Assembly: GCF_024713945.1 (NCBI RefSeq)
Contig: NC_134684.1
Coordinates: 2,089,001 to 2,153,000 of the forward strand
Length of the DNA: 64,000 bases
Reading direction: 5' to 3'
DNA from: Dermatophagoides farinae
Taxonomy: Eukaryota; Arthropoda; Arachnida; Sarcoptiformes; Pyroglyphidae
Of the stretch, positions 24,372 through 33,797 are shown one piece after another. The position numbers and the translations under genes were made by a program. Numbering within the stretch: position 1 is the first letter of the stretch; each line of letters opens with the position of its first letter. The notes beneath the pieces were generated by a model. It saw nothing but the letters and a program-made list of their open reading frames with translations. It did not search any database and was not told the origin of the DNA.

Positions 24372-24517
24372 TACGTTTGCGCATTGTTGTTAAAATATTA
24401 GAATAGTAAAAAACACATCACATCACTCATTGGTGACTATTTCGATCCGATTGTTTTTCATGATTCTACTGGTGTCTATTTCCACCCAGTTAATTCGTAT
24501 ATATTAATTGAAAAAAA

Positions 24518-25497
24518 ATGATGATGAATTTCATTAATTTTTTAAATCGTCGAAATTTTCTAATAAAAAGTTTTAATAATAAAAATGGACACTATAATCA
24601 CATTTCATCATTTCGATACACATCATCATCATCATCAACATTGGCCAATTTTAATTATCCTATTGCTAATTCATCAATTGTTCGACATACGATGGATGGT
24701 TTGATATCATTACATGAATATTTAAATATTCCATGGTTTTTGGAAATTTCAATAATCACAATAATGGCTAGATCGCTGGTTGCATTTCCTTTAACCGTTT
24801 TACAACGAAAAATAATGATTCGATATGAAGCGTTGAGGCCTGAGATTCAAATTCTTTCGAAAAATCTACGCAACCAAATGAAAGAAGAAGCTTATTTATT
24901 AGGACTATCATCAAGAAAAACTGAACAAATATATAGAAAAACGGTAATTATCATCAACAATCAAATTCATTCTAATTGTTTTTTTTTTGAAAAAATCAGC
25001 TAACTCGTGAAATAAATCGTTTAATTGTACGCGATAATTGCCATCCCATGAAGGCAACTTTAGTAGCATTATTCCAAATACCGATGTGGATAGTTCTTTC
25101 CAATTGTTATCGAAACTTTGCCTTATTACAACCGGATCCAAATGATGTAAAAATTATGATGGCACACGAACAACTTCAACATGAAGGTCTATTTTGGTTC
25201 AAAGATTTAACAATACCCGATTCAACGGGAATTTTACCTATTGCAACCTGTTTGGTTAATTTAACAATCATACAGATTCATATCAATGAACGACGTCGAA
25301 ACAATCTACAAGATTCATTATTTGTTCGAATTTTTACCAATAGTGGACGATTGATTAGTGTTGCTCTTGTGCCTATCGGGTTGATGATGCCAAGTGATAT
25401 GTGTTTTTATTGGTTTATATCATCATCAATGGGTCTTGTGCAAAATGTTTTACTAATGAATCCTAAAGTGAAAAAATTATTGAAAATTCAAAAATAG
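24518..25497 (+). CDS. COX18: COX18, mitochondrial inner-membrane insertase
   Basis: Two exons, 24518-24943 and 25000-25497, joined in phase 0 to give 307 residues. A Ser/Arg-rich, acid-poor N-terminus (FLNRRNFLIKSFNNKNGH) looks like a mitochondrial targeting presequence. The YidC/Oxa1 membrane core follows: MARSLVAFPLTVLQRK, the matrix loop with LRPEIQ, then VRDNCHPMKATLVALFQIPMW, the element that is diagnostic for COX18 over OXA1L, then FWFKDLTIPDSTGILPIA and the last helices ending at KIQK. Like other COX18 proteins it lacks the long C-terminal ribosome-binding tail of OXA1. Its job is export of the Cox2 C-tail across the inner membrane during cytochrome oxidase assembly. It converges on MCM6 with an 81-nt gap. 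ATG codons at 24518, 24521 and 24524 are all in frame. Confidence 0.9.
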
Positions 25498-25503
25498 ACC
25501 TTG

Positions 25504-25532
25504 AATAAAAACTAGTCATCATAAATTTTATT
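25504..25532. terminator. Poly(A) signals of COX18 and MCM6
   Basis: AATAAA on the plus strand at 25504-25509, seven bases after the COX18 stop, and AATAAA on the minus strand (TTTATT at 25527-25532), 47 nt after the MCM6 stop. The 3' ends of the two convergent genes overlap. Confidence 0.55.
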
Positions 25533-25578
25533 TTCAAATCATAAGAGAAAAAATTATAATTATAAAATAGATTATTAT

Positions 25579-28077
25579 TCAAATATCATCGATTACATAA
25601 TCAGGATGTACGACAAGAATATTATCAGGTTCAACTTTTTCTTGTTCATTTTCCATTTCTTGAGATACAGGCGATTTAAGTTCGATAAGAATATGATCGA
25701 CAGTGATTAATTTATCAATGATTTTTTCACAAATCATTTTTCTCTGTATCAGTTCAGCTTGGGTTTCGATTTCATTTTCAATTTGTTCCAAGTACCATTC
25801 GATTAGTTGTGATTTACGGAAACCTTCACTTTCACCGGCTTCAATTCTTGCCTCTTCTCGTTGTAACTTGATGACCAACAGATTTGTTATTGTTTGATAC
25901 ATTTCATAAGATATTTTCAAACAACTTATTGATTCATTCTGAGATTGAGAATCAACAACATTGGAATCAGTTTGTTCAGATTGTGACATGGTTGTCTCAT
26001 CCAATAAACTTATGTCTGGTTGATCAATTCTTACAATGGATTTATTCAATAAACGTGATGCTTCTTTAATATGTTTCACTTCGACAATATTTGAACAATG
26101 AAGACGAGCAATAGCTTCTGACAATCGAATCAATGATTCCAATTGACGAACAGTGATTCGCCATGATTGTTTGTTACTTTTGAAAACACCACCACCTGTT
26201 TCACCACAACCATTCAATCTTAGATGTTTGTATGTTTCCACCAGATATTTTTCTGATTCCAGTATCATTTTCGGTTTGAATTGTTTGGCAAACTTTATGT
26301 ACATTCGAACCTCATCCAATGTGTATACTGTGTCATCATTATTGGATGGTTTATTTCCACTACATTGAAGATGTTGATCAATAATTCTGTCAGCAATGGC
26401 ATAATCGACTGTTTCATTACATTCATCAAGCAATACGAAAAATAAATCAAAACGAGACATGATAGGCAATGAAAAAGAAAGATTTTTTCGTAACGATTTT
26501 GCACGATCATAGGTACCATTGATTGGATTTGCAGCAGCTAAAATTGAAGCACGAGCATTCAATGTAGCTTTAACACCAGCTTTCGTTATCGAAATGGTTT
26601 GCTGTTCCATAGCTTCATGAATGGCGACCTGATCACGGATTTCCATTTTGTCGAATTCATCAATACAACAAATGCCTTGGTCAGCAAGCATCAAAGCTCC
26701 AGCTTCAATAACAAATCCACCATCGTCGTCACGAACAACGGCTGCTGTAAGACCGGCAGCTGTGGATGCTTTACCACTTGTATAAACGGCTCTGGTGGGC
26801 GCAAAATTCGATACAATCTTCAAGAACTGTGATTTAGCTGTACTAGGGTCTCCAACGATACAAATATTTATGTCACCACGAAGATTGGTGTTTTCTTCAG
26901 TTATTTTTGGAGTACCACCAAACATTTGGAGAATGATGCCTTTCTTAATATCATCATTACCAAAAATTGAAGGAAAAACAGATTTGGCAAGATTGTTGAA
27001 GAGATTTTTATCCTGGGACATTTCTTCGATTCGATGCAAATCATCCTCTTTGAACATCATAAAATTCTGTTCCATATGATCTGATTCGAATTTTTGTCGT
27101 TCTTCTAATTGAATCGGTAATTCAGAACCTTCCAAAATGACTGAACAAGCCATGAAAGCCAATTTGTGTGTCATTTCTCGTACACCTAAAGCTTTAAGAC
27201 CACGAATACCATCACCAGTGGCACCACTATCAGATTTGATTAATCCAGCCGAACCAGCAATCAATTGAGCAACGTCAGGTACGCTGATTAAACATCCAAT
27301 AAAATCGGCACGATCACCCGGTTGCACACATTCTACACGATCACCACCACGAATAATGACATCGATACTACGAGGAATTGAACCTCTAGGTAAATCGGCT
27401 TGAAGTTCTTGAATACGTAATTTCTGGAAATCAGCAAAACGACTTTTGTGCAAGAGTAAACGAAATTTACTACGATTGTTGCACATTGGATTCTGACAAA
27501 TCGTAGGCAATGTATATTTGAATTGTTGTTCAACGTTTGGAATTTCCGTACCACAATCCATACATTCGAATGTGCCCGAAATCAATTCAGGATGAACAGA
27601 ATGTGTTCGAACAACTTGTCCAACAATTTTGACCAATTGTGAACATTTAATTGCTCGTAAACTACGAAGTTTAGTTCGTTCAGCAATACCATAGAAACCG
27701 ATATAAAATTCTTTATTCATAATCAATCTTGAAGTAATCTGGTCCATTCCTTCCATTGTTTGATGTTTTTCATCGTTGATGAATGAAACCAATGCACGAC
27801 ATAGATATGGATAAAAACGGTAAAAATCCGTCTTGAGATCATTAGCCAGATTTTGATTATAATTGATTATATCACGATAATCAACAAACAATGTGTTACG
27901 CTCAGGTTTGATCAATGCCAATGTTTCATCATAATATTTTGGCTTCACATTTGATACATTCGATTCTGATTCATTCACATATTCCAAAAGAAATGATTTA
28001 AATAATTTTTGAACCTTTTCGGCAAATTCATCTTTCACTTGCGATACTTGAGCGGTACGATGTTCAGAAACATCCAT
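25579..28077 (-). CDS. MCM6: MCM6, replicative helicase subunit
   Basis: A single exon of 832 residues (human 821). The N-terminal domain carries a zinc finger (C172, C175, C194, C199). The AAA+ core has Walker A GDPSTAKS (409-416), the helix-2 insert VYTSGKASTAAGLTAAVVRD, Walker B CIDEFDK (471-477), sensor AAANP and the arginine-finger motif SRFD (541-544). GDPSTAKSQFLK, IEAGALMLADQGICCIDEFDK and RIIDQH identify MCM6 rather than MCM2, 3, 4, 5 or 7. A winged-helix C-terminus (about 755-832, from ISYEMYQTITNLLVIKL) is where MCM6 binds CDT1. The protein works in the MCM2-7 ring of the CMG helicase at origins and forks. The start follows a region with E2F-like sites, and the next gene upstream is on the same strand. 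Confidence 0.97.
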   Translation of the reverse strand: MDVSEHRTAQVSQVKDEFAEKVQKLFKSFLLEYVNESESNVSNVKPKYYDETLALIKPERNTLFVDYRDIINYNQNLANDLKTDFYRFYPYLCRALVSFINDEKHQTMEGMDQITSRLIMNKEFYIGFYGIAERTKLRSLRAIKCSQLVKIVGQVVRTHSVHPELISGTFECMDCGTEIPNVEQQFKYTLPTICQNPMCNNRSKFRLLLHKSRFADFQKLRIQELQADLPRGSIPRSIDVIIRGGDRVECVQPGDRADFIGCLISVPDVAQLIAGSAGLIKSDSGATGDGIRGLKALGVREMTHKLAFMACSVILEGSELPIQLEERQKFESDHMEQNFMMFKEDDLHRIEEMSQDKNLFNNLAKSVFPSIFGNDDIKKGIILQMFGGTPKITEENTNLRGDINICIVGDPSTAKSQFLKIVSNFAPTRAVYTSGKASTAAGLTAAVVRDDDGGFVIEAGALMLADQGICCIDEFDKMEIRDQVAIHEAMEQQTISITKAGVKATLNARASILAAANPINGTYDRAKSLRKNLSFSLPIMSRFDLFFVLLDECNETVDYAIADRIIDQHLQCSGNKPSNNDDTVYTLDEVRMYIKFAKQFKPKMILESEKYLVETYKHLRLNGCGETGGGVFKSNKQSWRITVRQLESLIRLSEAIARLHCSNIVEVKHIKEASRLLNKSIVRIDQPDISLLDETTMSQSEQTDSNVVDSQSQNESISCLKISYEMYQTITNLLVIKLQREEARIEAGESEGFRKSQLIEWYLEQIENEIETQAELIQRKMICEKIIDKLITVDHILIELKSPVSQEMENEQEKVEPDNILVVHPDYVIDDI

Positions 28078-28207
28078 TATTATGGCTTGAAAATAAATGA
28101 AATGAATTTAAATGTGAAATGTTAAAGAGCAGCTTTATTAAAACTCACACAGAACAAAGACAATGACAGTAAAGCCAATATATTGGGCATGCAGGTTGCA
28201 AAATTTA

Positions 28208-28217
28208 GCGCGCCAAA
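28208..28217. promoter_or_regulatory. E2F-like site upstream of MCM6
   Basis: GCGCGCCAAA, the reverse complement of the classical TTTGGCGCGC, 131 nt upstream of the MCM6 ATG. E2F control of MCM genes is established in animals; its use here is inferred. Confidence 0.6.
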
Positions 28218-28250
28218 AAACCTGATAAAATGTCTATTCATAAATGACGT

Positions 28251-28260
28251 TTTTTTGGCG
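28251..28260 (+). promoter_or_regulatory. Second E2F-like half site upstream of MCM6
   Basis: TTTTTTGGCG, in inverted orientation to the site 34 nt nearer the gene. Paired inverted sites are common in E2F-regulated promoters. Confidence 0.45.
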
Positions 28261-28341
28261 TTTAAATTTAAATTTAAAAAAATTTTATTTTATTCGCAAA
28301 CATCAGAATAATTACGACAAATGAAAATTAAAAAAAAAAAA

Positions 28342-29695
28342 TCAAGTGAAAATAATTTCAGGTGCATTAAAAATTAATGGATTCAAAACAAACGTATATG
28401 GATGCATAAAATTAGATTGATTAAAATTCATTGCACCAATGTTGATGTTGTTGTCGATGGCAGTTGTTGAATCACCATTACAGCTAAAAAAATGTTTCAT
28501 TGGTCTATCACCACCATCACAAAGATAATTATGAAATTCATCAAAACTTTTTCTATTGGAATCTCGATAATATCTTGGTGGTTGTGAAGAAAATTCTTTG
28601 CTTCTCGGTGATCGCATACAATTGGTTGGTGATACGGATGACGAATGGATTGATTTATTTTTAGCCCATTTAATCTCCAATTCTTGATCAATTTCGTTGA
28701 TCATTGTTTGTCCTAAATTAATTTCTATTCCTAGATTAATATATTCAAACATTTCACTATATATATTGTTTTAATTTAATAAACTTACTGTGGAAATAAC
28801 TATAAGCCATTTGAGCATCTTTAGGATTTTCATAATGGATGAAGGCAAAATTTCTAATCTTTTTGACACGATTTATATTAAGTAAAGTTTGGCCATTGTT
28901 AATGAACGAGAAAAATTTCTTTAGATTTTCTTCAGTTATATCTGGTTTAATGAAACGTACATAAAGTACTGAATTCTGGAATAAAGAAAAAATTTGATTT
29001 GATAATAATTTTATCAAAAACAATTTGTCACTTACATTGGATACAAAATCATCATCAATTTCTTCTTCCGATTTGGCCCAATCAACTTTTGGCTGGCGAT
29101 CAAACAACAGGATAGAGCCAGGAAAAAATTTTCGCCGAGCCAAAGCAGTCATTTTATGATTTTCGTATTCAACAAAACCAAATCCATTTGTTCGAGTAGA
29201 ACCACCATAATAGATAGCATTAATTATACCCGAAGTATGTTTAGCAACCTCATCAATCATTTCCTGTTTGGTAATGTCATTGGGAAGATTACCAAAAAAC
29301 AAACGATTATTGTTACGCGAAAGCATCACACCGATTGGCCAACGTTTACGAATTTCAAAATGGTTCAACATTTCTATAGCTCGTTGTGCATCTTTTTTAT
29401 TAAAATATTGCACAAATCCGTAACCACGATTTTTTCCTGAAAAATCGATCATCAATCTCATCTTATAAATACGGCCCGGTTTTTCAAACAATGGAATCAA
29501 TTCATTTTCAAAACAATCGCGTGGAATTTTACCAACAAAAACTTCAGTACCTTTTTCCGATATTATCGATTCTTCATTCCAATCTAATGGTGGGCCGAAA
29601 ATACGTTGACCATTTTCTTGAGCAACACGATAATTAAGATTTTTTGCCAGACTGATGAGCAAATCTTTTGATTGATCTATTGAATTTTGTGTCAT
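28342..29695 (-). CDS. A1CF/RBM46/RBM47-type three-RRM RNA-binding protein
   Basis: Exons 29695-29036, 28975-28789 and 28712-28342 close in frame to 405 residues. The N-terminal NLNYRVAQENGQRIFGPP matches the YxxxQENGQRxxGGPP signature of the A1CF-RBM46-RBM47 group. RRM1 carries VFVGKIPRD and RGYGFVQYF; RRM2 carries LFFGNLPND and GFGFVEYE with the ALARRKFFPGSILLF that these proteins share; RRM3 (VLYVRFIKP, RNFAFIHYENPKDAQMAYSYF) is completed only after the second intron by LEIKWAKNK. Skipping that intron would truncate RRM3. The tail is short and lacks the long Gly/Ala-rich or dsRBD extensions of vertebrate relatives. Relatives act in mRNA editing complexes (A1CF, RBM47) or in germline mRNA control (RBM46; Drosophila tut). 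The target is unknown. Confidence 0.88.
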
Positions 29696-29839
29696 TTTTT
29701 TTCATCAATTTGTCTAATTTCTAATACAGAATACAGTGATCGGCCGACTTGCAATGCAACGTACGTATAATCATTGAATGAATAATGAGTGAAAAAGTTT
29801 TCCATAGTGATTGGTTTTTCGATTGTTCGAAAATTAGAA

Positions 29840-30180
29840 CTTGACCAGCCCGGTACAGGCGCTTCGCGCCTGCCCCAGGCTGGCCCTGCGGGGCTGACTC
29901 CTGACAGTCAATATAGCTGGATACCCGCAGGTGTGGCGGCTGCGCCGCCCCCCCTGCTTGGTACCCAGCCAAAGGTATCAATCCTTGACGGTCAATATAA
30001 CTGGATACCCGCAGGTGGGGACGGCTGCGCCGCCCCCCCTGCTTGGCATCCAGCCAAAGGTGTCAATTTTAACGCTTCGTGCTTTGTGCCTGACGGTGGA
30101 TTTCTATGCACGGCGTTTTGCTTCCGGCTTTCGGTTTGGTACCGCAGGGTCAGCCATGAATTGTACCTGACACCTTTGAA
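29840..30180. repeat. GC-rich hairpin island with an 84-bp tandem repeat
   Basis: About 340 bp visibly far richer in G+C than anything else in the window. Two copies of an 84-bp unit start at 29907 and 29991 (GTCAATATA-C/G-CTGGATACCCGCAGGT start, given in part) and differ at about ten positions and one indel. Each unit begins at a short palindrome (TGACAGTCA, TTGACGGTCAA) and contains a triloop hairpin (GGCGGC-TGC-GCCGCC at 29935-29949; a decayed match in unit 2). A further triloop hairpin lies at 29856-29872 (CAGGCGC-TTC-GCGCCTG), and a 10-bp inverted pair AAAGGTGTCA/TGACACCTTT at 30057 and 30168. A 154-codon frame runs across it, but the repeat copies are read in different frames, so I do not call a protein. 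Origin unknown: a mobile element fragment, a structural element or foreign DNA are all open. Confidence 0.75.
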
Positions 30181-30201
30181 AATGTTACGTAAATCCAACA
30201 T

Positions 30202-30257
30202 CAACTTATCGATATCAAACAGCATACTTATGATTGTTCATCGATATCGATAAGTTG
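30202..30257. repeat. Perfect 15-bp inverted repeat with two TATCGATA motifs
   Basis: CAACTTATCGATATC at 30202-30216 and its exact reverse complement at 30243-30257, 26 nt apart. Each arm contains TATCGATA (30207-30214 and 30245-30252), the Drosophila DRE core-promoter motif, itself palindromic. It may be a paired promoter element for one or both flanking genes, a hairpin, or ends of a tiny inverted-repeat element. Confidence 0.7.
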
Positions 30258-30419
30258 GCGAAATACGATATTTTTGGTGTAGATGCTGCGATCGTTGTTA
30301 TGATTATGATGATGGTGATGATGATTGATGAATGAATATTATTAGAAATTAGAAATCAGCAATGCACACACAGGCACACAAAATGTTGATTTCATCATCA
30401 ATTACACACACTGACACAC

Positions 30420-30825
30420 AAAATGATTTCAATTCGAACTCTTTCTATGTTCTATTGAATGACTGCACCATCTATTGGATGCAAAAGCTGCAGCAACGTG
30501 TGCTGAGCTAGAACAATGAAAAAAAGCTTTGTCAAAGCTACATACCACAGATTGCGTTTCTTTGGAAGCGACTTCTACTTCTGAGCTGGACGAACTGTTC
30601 AGCGGCATTCAAAAGTTTTCCCGCATGCTCAGACACACACACACACAACACACACTGAGTAGCTCATACCAAATAGTTAGGTTTGTACTGAAAATAAGTA
30701 GGAATGTCCAGCTCGGCTTCGCCGCATTAAATGCCAAGTTAATACACAGTGCTAGTACACAGTGCAAGCACTTGGCGAGTGTAAAAGTTGCAGTTACACA
30801 CATCCTTAGCGTCATAATATAGTAG
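30420..30825. repeat. Mixed-composition block with nested inverted repeats
   Basis: Composition is less AT-biased than the flanks. Inverted pairs: GAGCTGGAC (30583-30591) with GTCCAGCTC (30706-30714), and GCCAAGT (30733-30739) with ACTTGGC (30770-30776). Inside the second pair a tandem TACACAGTGC occurs twice (30743 and 30756). A CA microsatellite lies at about 30634-30650. The frames are not gene-like. It is probably a mobile element remnant or a structured non-coding element. Confidence 0.45.
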
Positions 30826-31016
30826 ATATATTTAAGAATTTGATATTTTTTTTTTCTATCATCAAAAAAACTTGTATGATTGTGGCAAATGTTGAATGTA
30901 ACGTTTTTTATGAACGATTATTTTTGTAAATAAAATAAAATTTATTTTTTTGGGCCTCGCCGCGTTTTTTTCTTCTGCGTGTTCGAGTATGTATTTTTTG
31001 ATGAAATAAATTTTCC

Positions 31017-31028
31017 TTTTCGCGAAAA
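31017..31028. promoter_or_regulatory. Palindromic E2F-like site before NSMCE2
   Basis: TTTTCGCGAAAA, a perfect palindrome matching the E2F consensus TTTSSCGC on both strands, 30 nt upstream of the NSMCE2 start codon. Confidence 0.55.
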
Positions 31029-31058
31029 CAACAACAAAAATTTTCATCAACAAAAAAA

Positions 31059-31919
31059 ATGTCTTATGCAACTATTGAACATGATGATGATGATTTCACT
31101 CCATTAAGTGAAGCAATTGATCAAGCTATTGAATGTGTTTTAGTTGTTGGCGAACAATTGTTCGAAGATAAAATTAAATATGGCACCAAGTTTGATGATA
31201 ATGACAAACAACTATTGCAAGAAACAATGAATATAATTCTCAATTCTAAACATCAATACAGGTTACAATATAAAGTTTTACGATCAATCATCAATCAGGT
31301 ATATTTATTGAGTTTTTTAAATTTCGAATTTATTTTAATGGAATAATTTTGTATTTTTTTAAAAAAAAAGATTGAATCTGAACAGCGCACATCGGAAGAT
31401 CCCGATCAGCTATCGGATATTATTGGACAAATGGATAAATATGCTGATATAGAACAAGAATTTGATGAACACTTTCAACAATCCCTTCAAAATAATACCT
31501 TTGATATTAACAATCATGATGCCTATAGAAAATTACTTCGTTGGATCGACGATGATGATCATCATGAATCAGAACAAAACATTAGTGATGATGTCGAAAT
31601 GATGGAATCAGAAGAATTTACCATACCCATTGATCCGATATGTAGAACCGAAATTAATATTCCAATTCGTAATAAACAATGTGGCCATCTTTATGATAAA
31701 GAAAATTTGTTCAATCTATTCAGAAATAATAGGTTTGTTATTATTGTAGAAAAAAACGATTTATTAAAAAAAAAAATATCTCTTATTCTCATATATTTCC
31801 TGAACAGTACAATCAAATGTCCGGTTTCAGGCTGTTCGAATAGAAAAGTAACCGCCAATGATGTTGAAGAAGATTCTCGACTACGAATTTTGATTGAAAA
31901 AGCTAGAGAAAAGGAATGA
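31059..31919 (+). CDS. NSMCE2: NSMCE2 (MMS21/NSE2), SUMO E3 ligase of the SMC5/6 complex
   Basis: Exons 31059-31298, 31371-31732 and 31808-31919 give 237 residues (human 247). The N-terminal half is helical and acidic and fits the part that docks on the SMC5 coiled coil. The C-terminal SP-RING runs from IPIDPICRTEINIPIRNKQCGHLYDKENL to TIKCPVSGCSNRKVTANDVEED, split by the second intron; the zinc ligands C, H, C and C of an SP-RING are all visible. The final helix LRILIEKAREKE matches the family end. The enzyme SUMOylates SMC5/6 subunits and partners in DNA repair and replication-fork stability. It converges on SLC35E1 with a 118-nt gap. Confidence 0.9.
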
Positions 31920-32037
31920 TTGCAATGTGTGTAAATATTATAATAATAATCATTGAGTGACGACAAAAAAAAATTCATTTTACATAATAAAAATCACAGT
32001 TCAGGTTTCATGAATAAAAATGATTTTTTTTTTCGTT

Positions 32038-33475
32038 CTAAATATGCATCATATCTATTCGTCGATGATCACCATCAACATTATTATCAACATGATTATG
32101 TGACACATTTCGATGATGATAATGATTGTTTGACAAGTTACCATTATAATAATTTGACGATTGACTTGATTGATTGTAATGATGATGAGGATGAGGATTT
32201 ATTGCCGTCACAATTGGTTTTGTAAAGTATCGTTCCTGTTCATTCGTGTCAATATAACGTAATAATAAATTTGTATCGCTGGATTTTTTTTTGATTGTCG
32301 TTTGAAAATTGTTTATTGCCTCTTTTGGATTTGATGTAGTGGGCAAGATTGGTTCGTTTCGAGCATCAAGTTTAGCCTGTTATTAAAATGGATATTAGAA
32401 TTGTGTTTACACATTGATGTAAAATTAGATTTTGAAATAAAAACCTTGTTATAGTAGAAAACACCAAAAATTGCTAAAGACATTCCAAAAATATTGGTCA
32501 TTGTAACGGGATTTTTGAGCAACAAAATCGAACAAGATATAACAGCTATTCTTTTTGATGCATTACAAACAGAATATGTCAATGGTGTGACCAACGATAA
32601 CATCGTAAAAGCAATCACATTCTGTAGAAAATTACAAAGACCATCCATGAATAATAGACTACCAATGGCCCAGCCATCAATAGTGGAATTTTTTTCACCA
32701 TAAATAATACTTGGTAAATCTTGATAAGCCCAAAACGGTATGAACATAATTAATGCATGTTTGGCCAGTATATAAAGTAAACGTAAATGATGGATGGGCG
32801 TTTCTTTCAATACCTGATTTAGAATAAATAATGAAAAAAATTAATTATGACTTAAGATAGATGATTATGATTATTCAACAGACCTTTTTTGAATAGATAT
32901 TCTGTAATGAAAAAATAAATATTGAAAACAAAGCGGCAACAAGTCCAATTATGTTGAATTCTAATTCTGTAATCGATGCAATAAATACTCCCAATATAAT
33001 TGGTATCAAAGAGATGTACACTTTGGTAGTTTGCTTTTCGCCCAATATAACACGAGAAAGTACAACAACAAACAACGGCATTGATGCTTTCACTAAAGAA
33101 TAAATTAAGATTTAATGGCTATTATTATTATTTGCATATTTTTTTTCCTTTACCGGTATGAGCGTATGATACTGGAACGGCCCAAAGACTTATATGAGAG
33201 GTAAGTGATGCAAAAAATTTACCAAAAGATAATGGTATAATCAATTTAAAATAATAAGTCCATGTTATTATTGGTTTTCTTTTGGCACCGGGAATACAAC
33301 GTAATGCTGGTATGGAATATATGGTGATCGATAAAAATTGAAACAAAGTAATTGTCGTTGGATATGCGAATGATTGTAGCACTAATTTTCCGATAACATT
33401 ATTGGCAGCCGATGTAATATACCATAGTAGACAAAGGATGACAATTTTAAGTCCCAAATAAGCCGTTTTGGCCAT
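32038..33475 (-). CDS. SLC35E1: SLC35E1-type nucleotide-sugar/triose-phosphate transporter
   Basis: Exons 33475-33154, 33092-32884, 32813-32445 and 32376-32038 close to 412 residues. There are about ten membrane segments of the DMT/TPT fold. The conserved stretches LPLSFGKxFAS-type ([20 protein letters not shown]), [22 protein letters not shown] (split by intron 1), [37 protein letters not shown] and [16 protein letters not shown] align well with human SLC35E1. The C-terminal cytosolic tail is His/Asn/Ser-rich and low complexity. Members sit in Golgi/ER membranes; the substrate of SLC35E1 is not established, so no substrate is claimed. The start codon faces the copia-like ORF at a 322-nt distance. 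Confidence 0.92.
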
Positions 33476-33797
33476 CGTTTAGGACCAATAATTGACTATA
33501 GTTTAACATTCAGATATTAAATAATTTTTCCGTTATCACATGTTTGGGATTCAATATATTAAAAAGTTATTTTTAGAAGAAATGGTCAACGTCATTCATT
33601 CATTAATATATTTTTGACAACGTGTAAAACAATAATCTTTAAAAAAAATTGGATCAAAATAGCCGCTGAATCATCATCTGAGATGGAAATCATCCTGGGT
33701 GGAAATATCTTTCCAATTCATTCTCGAGTTTATGTATAATCATAATTTTTTCTATATTTTCTTTGATTTTATATTCTCGAAAGATTTAATTTTAATC
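33476..33797. other. Short divergent gap
   Basis: AT-rich; holds the presumed SLC35E1 promoter. An upstream in-frame ATG at 33699 could extend the copia-like ORF but adds only an unconvincing hydrophobic leader. Confidence 0.5.

Larger units (their letters stand above)
23703..24517. other. Divergent promoter region of JADE and COX18
   Basis: 815 nt, no ORF of note. Contains the palindromic TTGGCGCCAA at 23769-23778 and a GCGGGAAAA at 24363-24371, both E2F-like. The rest is AT-rich. Confidence 0.6.
28078..28341. other. MCM6 promoter region
   Basis: Gap between the MCM6 start and the stop of the A1CF-like gene. It holds two GC-rich E2F-like sites in otherwise AT-rich DNA; see the separate entries. 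Confidence 0.55.
29696..31058. other. Divergent intergenic region with foreign-looking repeats
   Basis: 1.36 kb between the starts of the A1CF-like gene (-) and NSMCE2 (+). It includes a GC-rich tandem repeat island, a perfect inverted repeat and a mixed-composition block with nested hairpins, each listed separately. No convincing gene. Confidence 0.75.

Noticed and set aside
24199-24384. Minus-strand 61-codon frame between JADE and COX18
   Set aside because: Phe/Asn-rich low complexity within the shared promoter region, with no motif.
29789-30253. 154-codon open frame across the GC-rich island
   Set aside because: The two tandem units are read in different frames after an indel, the ends run into AT-rich flank with unrelated composition, and no family motif is visible. 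Better seen as repeat DNA.
30529-30822. 97-codon frame in the mixed block before NSMCE2
   Set aside because: It crosses inverted repeats and a CA microsatellite, with no domain and no good start context.
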